A stretch of DNA of 23,491 bases, from IMG/VR virus record IMGVR_UViG_3300025413_000132, positions 1 through 23,491 of that record; one strand, given 5' to 3'. This DNA comes from a virus. Within the stretch, counting starts at the first letter, position 1. Every line of letters starts with the position of its first letter. The translations under genes and the position numbers were made by a program. This document shows, piece after piece, positions 21,219 through 23,491 of this stretch. The notes beneath the pieces were generated by a model. That model saw nothing but the letters and a program-made list of their open reading frames with translations. It searched no databases and was not told the DNA's origin.

Positions 21219-21227
21219 TTAATTGCC

Positions 21228-22019
21228 TTAAGCGGTTTGACCGTCGTTTTTGATCAGTTTGCCAGTTACAATAATACCCACAGCATACGTGCCCGTACTT
21301 GTTTTTAACTGCCACTGAATATCAGTTTTTTGACTGTATGCAAACGGATCTTGTGAACGTGTTGCAGTATAAATTGAAGTAAAAGGTTGTTGCAAAACAG
21401 ACGACTGAACACCTGTTACGTTATTATTTGTAACAACGTTGTAAACAAGATAGTTGCCGCTGGTGTAACTATTAGACGTGTTAGCTTCTACATAATCTAA
21501 ATAGAATGTGTATCCATTTGGAACAGTGTAGACAGTGCTCTGAGATTTACCGATGCCGGTGTTAATCTGAGCTAAAGTATTTGCGCCTTGTTTAACACTA
21601 ATTGCACCTTGGTTGGTGTTGTAACCACTTCCCGGTTTTGTTAAAAACAAGCTGTTAACACGCAAATAGCTGTTAGTTGTTACTGTGTTGCCACTTGCAA
21701 TTGTAACAGTTTCAGATAACGGATTAAAGTTTGCATCTAAGCCATTAATTAAAACAGTAGCACCAATATCGCTAGCAGATCCGCTTGCTACGTTTGCTGT
21801 TGCAGCAGACGCTGGGAACGTGTAAGTTGTAGCGTTTTCCCAAATAGGAATAGGTGATGTTGTTACGTTCGCTTGATAACCAAAAATACTTACTGTTGTA
21901 TGACCCGCAATTTGACCGCGAGCAACTTGCAAGTCAAACGGCTCGTAAGCCCCGACCTTAGTTACTGATTCAAAAGATGAAGGATTTTGTTGTAAGTTTG
22001 TTACTAAATTCGATGCCAT
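21228..22019 (-). CDS. Virion structural protein, FDLQVARGQI family (263 aa)
   Basis: The conserved-looking core is AYEPFDLQVARGQIAGHTTV, followed by SIFGYQANVTT and WENATTYTFP (residues 25-70), then GLDANFNPLSETVTIASGNT and an NTGIGKSQSTVYTVPNGYTF segment. I know this 'F.LQVArGqI.GH..V.iFGyn' family from tailed phages of aquatic bacteria, where it lies near the capsid gene. It is a structural protein, possibly a head-surface or fibre-anchor protein, but I know of no proven role. It is beta-rich with no membrane or catalytic motif. The ATG at 22019 has an AAAGGAAA site, and a GC hairpin (22044-22062) separates it from the gene upstream. Confidence 0.75.
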   Translation of the reverse strand: MASNLVTNLQQNPSSFESVTKVGAYEPFDLQVARGQIAGHTTVSIFGYQANVTTSPIPIWENATTYTFPASAATANVASGSASDIGATVLINGLDANFNPLSETVTIASGNTVTTNSYLRVNSLFLTKPGSGYNTNQGAISVKQGANTLAQINTGIGKSQSTVYTVPNGYTFYLDYVEANTSNSYTSGNYLVYNVVTNNNVTGVQSSVLQQPFTSIYTATRSQDPFAYSQKTDIQWQLKTSTGTYAVGIIVTGKLIKNDGQTA

Positions 22020-22043
22020 AATAATTTCCTTTTAAAGTTAATG

Positions 22044-22062
22044 CGGGGGCATACCGCCCCCG
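22044..22062 (-). promoter_or_regulatory. GC-rich intercistronic hairpin
   Basis: On the minus strand CGGGGGC, loop GGTAT, GCCCCCG makes a perfect 7-bp stem between the 190- and 263-residue genes. It is not followed by a T-run, so it is a poor intrinsic terminator. It may protect the upstream transcript's 3' end or reduce read-through to set protein ratio. Confidence 0.6.
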
Positions 22063-22071
22063 AGGCAATTA

Positions 22072-22644
22072 TTATGAGTTGGTGTAACCTTGACCAACGT
22101 TGATGATCGAACCATCGTAGTTACGTGGTGTGTAAGATACATCAAATGTACCACCAACAGAACCGCTAGTCAAAGCAGTTACGTTAGCTGCAGCAAAAGT
22201 CAAAGTAGCATCTAATGTACCGATGTTATTGAGGATTGCGGCAGTAGCGGCAGTAGCTGTAAAGCTAATTGGAATAACGCCACCAGCTGCAGTTGGGGTA
22301 ATAGTGCCAAGTGCAGTTGTTGTGTTAGCGCTAGTTGTTGGGTTGGTTTGGGTGATTGAAACAGTGATTACACCGCCAGCTAAGTTAGCAGCAGCAGTAG
22401 TTTGGTACAAACGAACGTTTGAGATTTGTGCGCCGGCTGGCAATACAAATGGAGTTGCAGTTGTTTGGCCGACGTCAGCTGTCTGGAATGTTACAGTGCC
22501 AGAGTTAGCAGCAGAAATTGGGTTAAGGATGTAGCTTTGCTGAGTAGCAGCAGCTGCGCCAGTGTTATCTGGAGCGATTACGCCATTGTTTGACGAATTG
22601 TTATACTTGTAAATACGTACTGGTTGATTAAATGAGACTGACAT
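22072..22644 (-). CDS. Virion protein, first gene after the capsid-proximal promoter (190 aa)
   Basis: An Ala/Thr/Val-rich protein of predicted beta strands (SGTVTFQTADVGQTTATPF, GAQISNVRLYQTT, GVIPISFTATAATAAILNN, FDVSYTPRNYDGSIINVGQG). There are no cysteines, membrane spans, coiled coil or catalytic motifs. The biased composition and regular strand pattern fit a jelly-roll or Ig-like capsid decoration or head protein. It is the first gene behind promoter copy 1, after a structured leader of about 85 nt, with an AGGAAA ribosome site, and follows the capsid gene with only an HNH insertion between, so abundant expression is likely. I do not recognise its family. Confidence 0.65.
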   Translation of the reverse strand: MSVSFNQPVRIYKYNNSSNNGVIAPDNTGAAAATQQSYILNPISAANSGTVTFQTADVGQTTATPFVLPAGAQISNVRLYQTTAAANLAGGVITVSITQTNPTTSANTTTALGTITPTAAGGVIPISFTATAATAAILNNIGTLDATLTFAAANVTALTSGSVGGTFDVSYTPRNYDGSIINVGQGYTNS

Positions 22645-22672
22645 TTTGATTGTTTCCTATCAAGAGTTTATA

Positions 22673-22727
22673 GCCCCACTCAGTCGCTTGATCGTCTACT
22701 GGGAAGGAGCAGTAGTCTGTTGGGGGC
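22673..22727 (-). promoter_or_regulatory. Structured 5' leader of the virion-protein transcript
   Basis: Read on the minus strand from 22727, GCCCC(C)A pairs with TGGGGC at 22678-22673. Between them CTACTG and CAGTAG form an inner hairpin with an 8-nt loop (22715-22696). The structure starts about 4-9 nt after the predicted promoter start and ends 29 nt before the ATG. Pairings are by eye; I do not recognise a known RNA family. Confidence 0.45.
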
Positions 22728-22730
22728 AAA

Positions 22731-22751
22731 TCTTCCTATACTTACTAATGC
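22731..22751 (-). promoter_or_regulatory. Putative phage promoter, copy 1 (GCATTAGTAAGTATAGGAAG)
   Basis: Minus-strand GCATTAGTAAGTATAGGAAG carries the shared GCATTAGTA and a TATAGGAAG end that resembles T7/SP6-type initiation regions. It is the best-formed copy with that at 7996-8015. It lies between the HNH gene and the 190-residue virion gene, after a hairpin that overlaps the HNH stop codon. Confidence 0.6.
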
Positions 22752-22757
22752 AAACTA

Positions 22758-22776
22758 TTAGGCAAAAACGCCCTAA
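22758..22776 (-). terminator. Hairpin at HNH stop codon, before promoter copy 1
   Basis: Minus strand TTAGGGC, loop GTTTTT, GCCTAA makes a 6-bp stem with a bulged G that includes the HNH TAG stop. The stretch after it (TAGTTTGC) is only moderately T-rich. As a terminator it is weaker than the copies at 8 and 16.8 kb, but it occupies the same place in the hairpin-then-GCATTAGT arrangement. Confidence 0.45.
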
Positions 22777-23225
22777 ACGGTGTATTTGTTTGACTTTTTG
22801 ACGTTTTCAACGCCGGGGATAACTCTAAGGTTGGAAAACACATGTAAACCAGAGACATTCTTGCCCTGCAAGGGAATAATGTGGTCTACATGGTAAGGGG
22901 TACCAGATGCTTGGGAAAGCATGGCAGCTACTTGATATTTTGCCACAATAAGGTGGGCGTCAGGATCCCAAGATGGGGTTCGTTGTAGTTGTACAGCACG
23001 GCGTTTGCATTCCAAAGCAGCTTTAACTGGTTTGTTATTTTTGTTCCATTTACGATTGTATGCGTTGTGCTGTTCCCTATTTTCTTCACGCCATTTTGTT
23101 TTTCTAGCAGCAGCTTGTTCGGGGTTTGCTAAATCTCTGGCTCGAGCGCGTTCTTTGGTAAGCTCTTTATTTCGCTCATACCATTCTTTTTTAAGCCGTT
23201 TTGCGTTTTCTAAATCTCTAGCCAT
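22773..23225 (-). CDS. Free-standing HNH endonuclease (150 aa)
   Basis: The C-terminal third carries an HNH nuclease: PYHVDHIIPLQGKNVSGLHV, then FSNLRVIPGVENVKKSNK, with His112, Asp114, His115 and the usual downstream asparagines. The N-terminal 80 residues are a long, charged, probably helical DNA-binding segment (NAKRLKKEWYERNKELTKER, EENREQHNAYNRKWNKNNK). I choose ATG 23225, not a TTG at 23252, because the TTG lies inside the capsid-gene terminator hairpin. No Shine-Dalgarno site precedes the ATG, so it is poorly or leaderlessly translated. It sits alone between the capsid and the next virion gene, as homing endonucleases typically do. It may nick phages lacking it; a packaging-nuclease role is less likely at this position. 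Confidence 0.85.
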   Translation of the reverse strand: MARDLENAKRLKKEWYERNKELTKERARARDLANPEQAAARKTKWREENREQHNAYNRKWNKNNKPVKAALECKRRAVQLQRTPSWDPDAHLIVAKYQVAAMLSQASGTPYHVDHIIPLQGKNVSGLHVFSNLRVIPGVENVKKSNKYTV

Positions 23226-23241
23226 ATAAATATTATAATTG

Positions 23242-23272
23242 AAAAAGCCCAACCTTGTGGGCTGGGCTTTTT
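23242..23272 (-). terminator. Rho-independent terminator after the capsid gene
   Basis: AAAAAGCCCA and TGGGCTTTTT pair perfectly over 10 bp around an 11-nt loop. The symmetric A and T tracts make it active on either strand, but here it follows the capsid stop codon at 23294 by 21 nt. It lies directly before the HNH gene, so the nuclease would be expressed only by read-through or from a promoter of its own. Confidence 0.85.
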
Positions 23273-23293
23273 GCTTTTATTACAAAATGCTTA

Positions 23294-23491
23294 TTACAAT
23301 CCGGCTGTACCGAAAATATTACGAGCATCGTGCCAACCTAAAGCATAACGCTCGGTTGCTTTGTAACGCATGGAGTCAGTCTCAAAATCCCCCTCCATCG
23401 ATTTCTCCATTGGGCGACGCATAACGAGCATGAGACCATTTTCAGCATCGGTCTGGATCCACCAAGCCTTGGAAGAGCTCAAACGGGTTAC
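23294..23491 (-). CDS. Major capsid protein, C-terminal fragment (partial)
   Basis: The frame is open to the right edge of the window (65 codons seen, start absent). It ends FETDSMRYKATERYALGWHD, then ARNIFGTAGL, preceded by AWWIQTDAENGLMLVMRRPM. The pattern 'D.....RYKATERYalGW.D.R.ifGtaG' at a C-terminus is one I associate with major capsid proteins of aquatic tailed phages. A TTG codon at 23482 could be read as a start but the frame continues upstream without a stop, so this is a fragment. A strong terminator 21 nt downstream is normal for an abundant late gene. It might be another large structural protein; the family cannot be named from 65 residues. Confidence 0.6.
   Translation of the reverse strand, partial: VTRLSSSKAWWIQTDAENGLMLVMRRPMEKSMEGDFETDSMRYKATERYALGWHDARNIFGTAGL

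Noticed and set aside
23225-23252. TTG start for the HNH gene at 23252
   Set aside because: It would begin inside the capsid terminator hairpin and has no ribosome site. The ATG at 23225 is preferred.
1-23491. tRNA genes, integrase, attachment sites, insertion sequences
   Set aside because: None was seen. All gaps are below about 170 nt and are filled with hairpins, promoter-like motifs or ribosome sites.

Overview
This window looks like part of the late, structural half of a tailed phage genome, or of a prophage or environmental phage contig. Every credible gene, about 34 in all, lies on the minus strand with almost no space between genes, so transcription runs from position 23491 down to 1. 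The embedded Rz/Rz1 spanin pair implies a Gram-negative host. The moderate-to-low GC content, the fibre-domain repertoire and the KGG-type basic proteins resemble environmental, probably freshwater, podovirus-like phages. That ecological placement is inference.

In the direction of transcription, the window opens with the last 65 codons of a probable major capsid protein, its terminator and a free-standing HNH endonuclease. A promoter module follows. It serves three virion proteins (22644-20598), a collagen-like fibre with Gly-X-Ser repeats (20588-18921), a 53-residue partner protein and a glycine-rich adhesin with a beta-helix-like N-terminus (18750-16822). A second module then serves a glycosyl-transfer block: a GT2-methyltransferase fusion, a GT2 fused to a GT9 N-terminal half, and a separate GT9 C-terminal half (16713-14044). 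Next come about ten small genes that each encode one recognisable tail-fibre domain or a fibre-associated protein (14041-9453). The lysis genes follow: an XhlA-like membrane protein, a holin candidate, Rz, nested Rz1 and a GH24 lysozyme with an N-terminal signal anchor (9451-8030).

A third module precedes three basic KGG-motif proteins, an adaptor-like protein with an inserted domain, an SU10-type adaptor, a tail-fibre-like protein, a large tail or nozzle candidate and a small tail protein (7957-1089). A fourth module precedes a GNAT-fold protein placed like T7 gp13, and a virion protein with internal repeats that runs off the left edge (1036-1). The order adaptor, large tail protein, GNAT, repeat-rich virion protein resembles the T7 gp11-gp12-gp13-gp14 order, although fibre and lysis genes sit between the capsid and tail blocks.

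The most distinctive feature is a repeated intergenic cassette at four block boundaries, near 22.75, 16.77, 8.01 and 1.06 kb. Each copy is a hairpin at or near the upstream stop codon, usually followed by a T-rich stretch, and then a GCATTAGT motif that leads in two copies straight into TATAGG or TATAAGG. I read this as a terminator fused to a phage-specific promoter, possibly for a T7-like single-subunit RNA polymerase encoded outside the window. Seven gene junctions, almost all among structural and fibre genes, also share a stop codon TAA, exactly 9 nt, then ATG. No gap exceeds about 170 nt. I see no tRNA, integrase, IS element, CRISPR array or reverse transcriptase.
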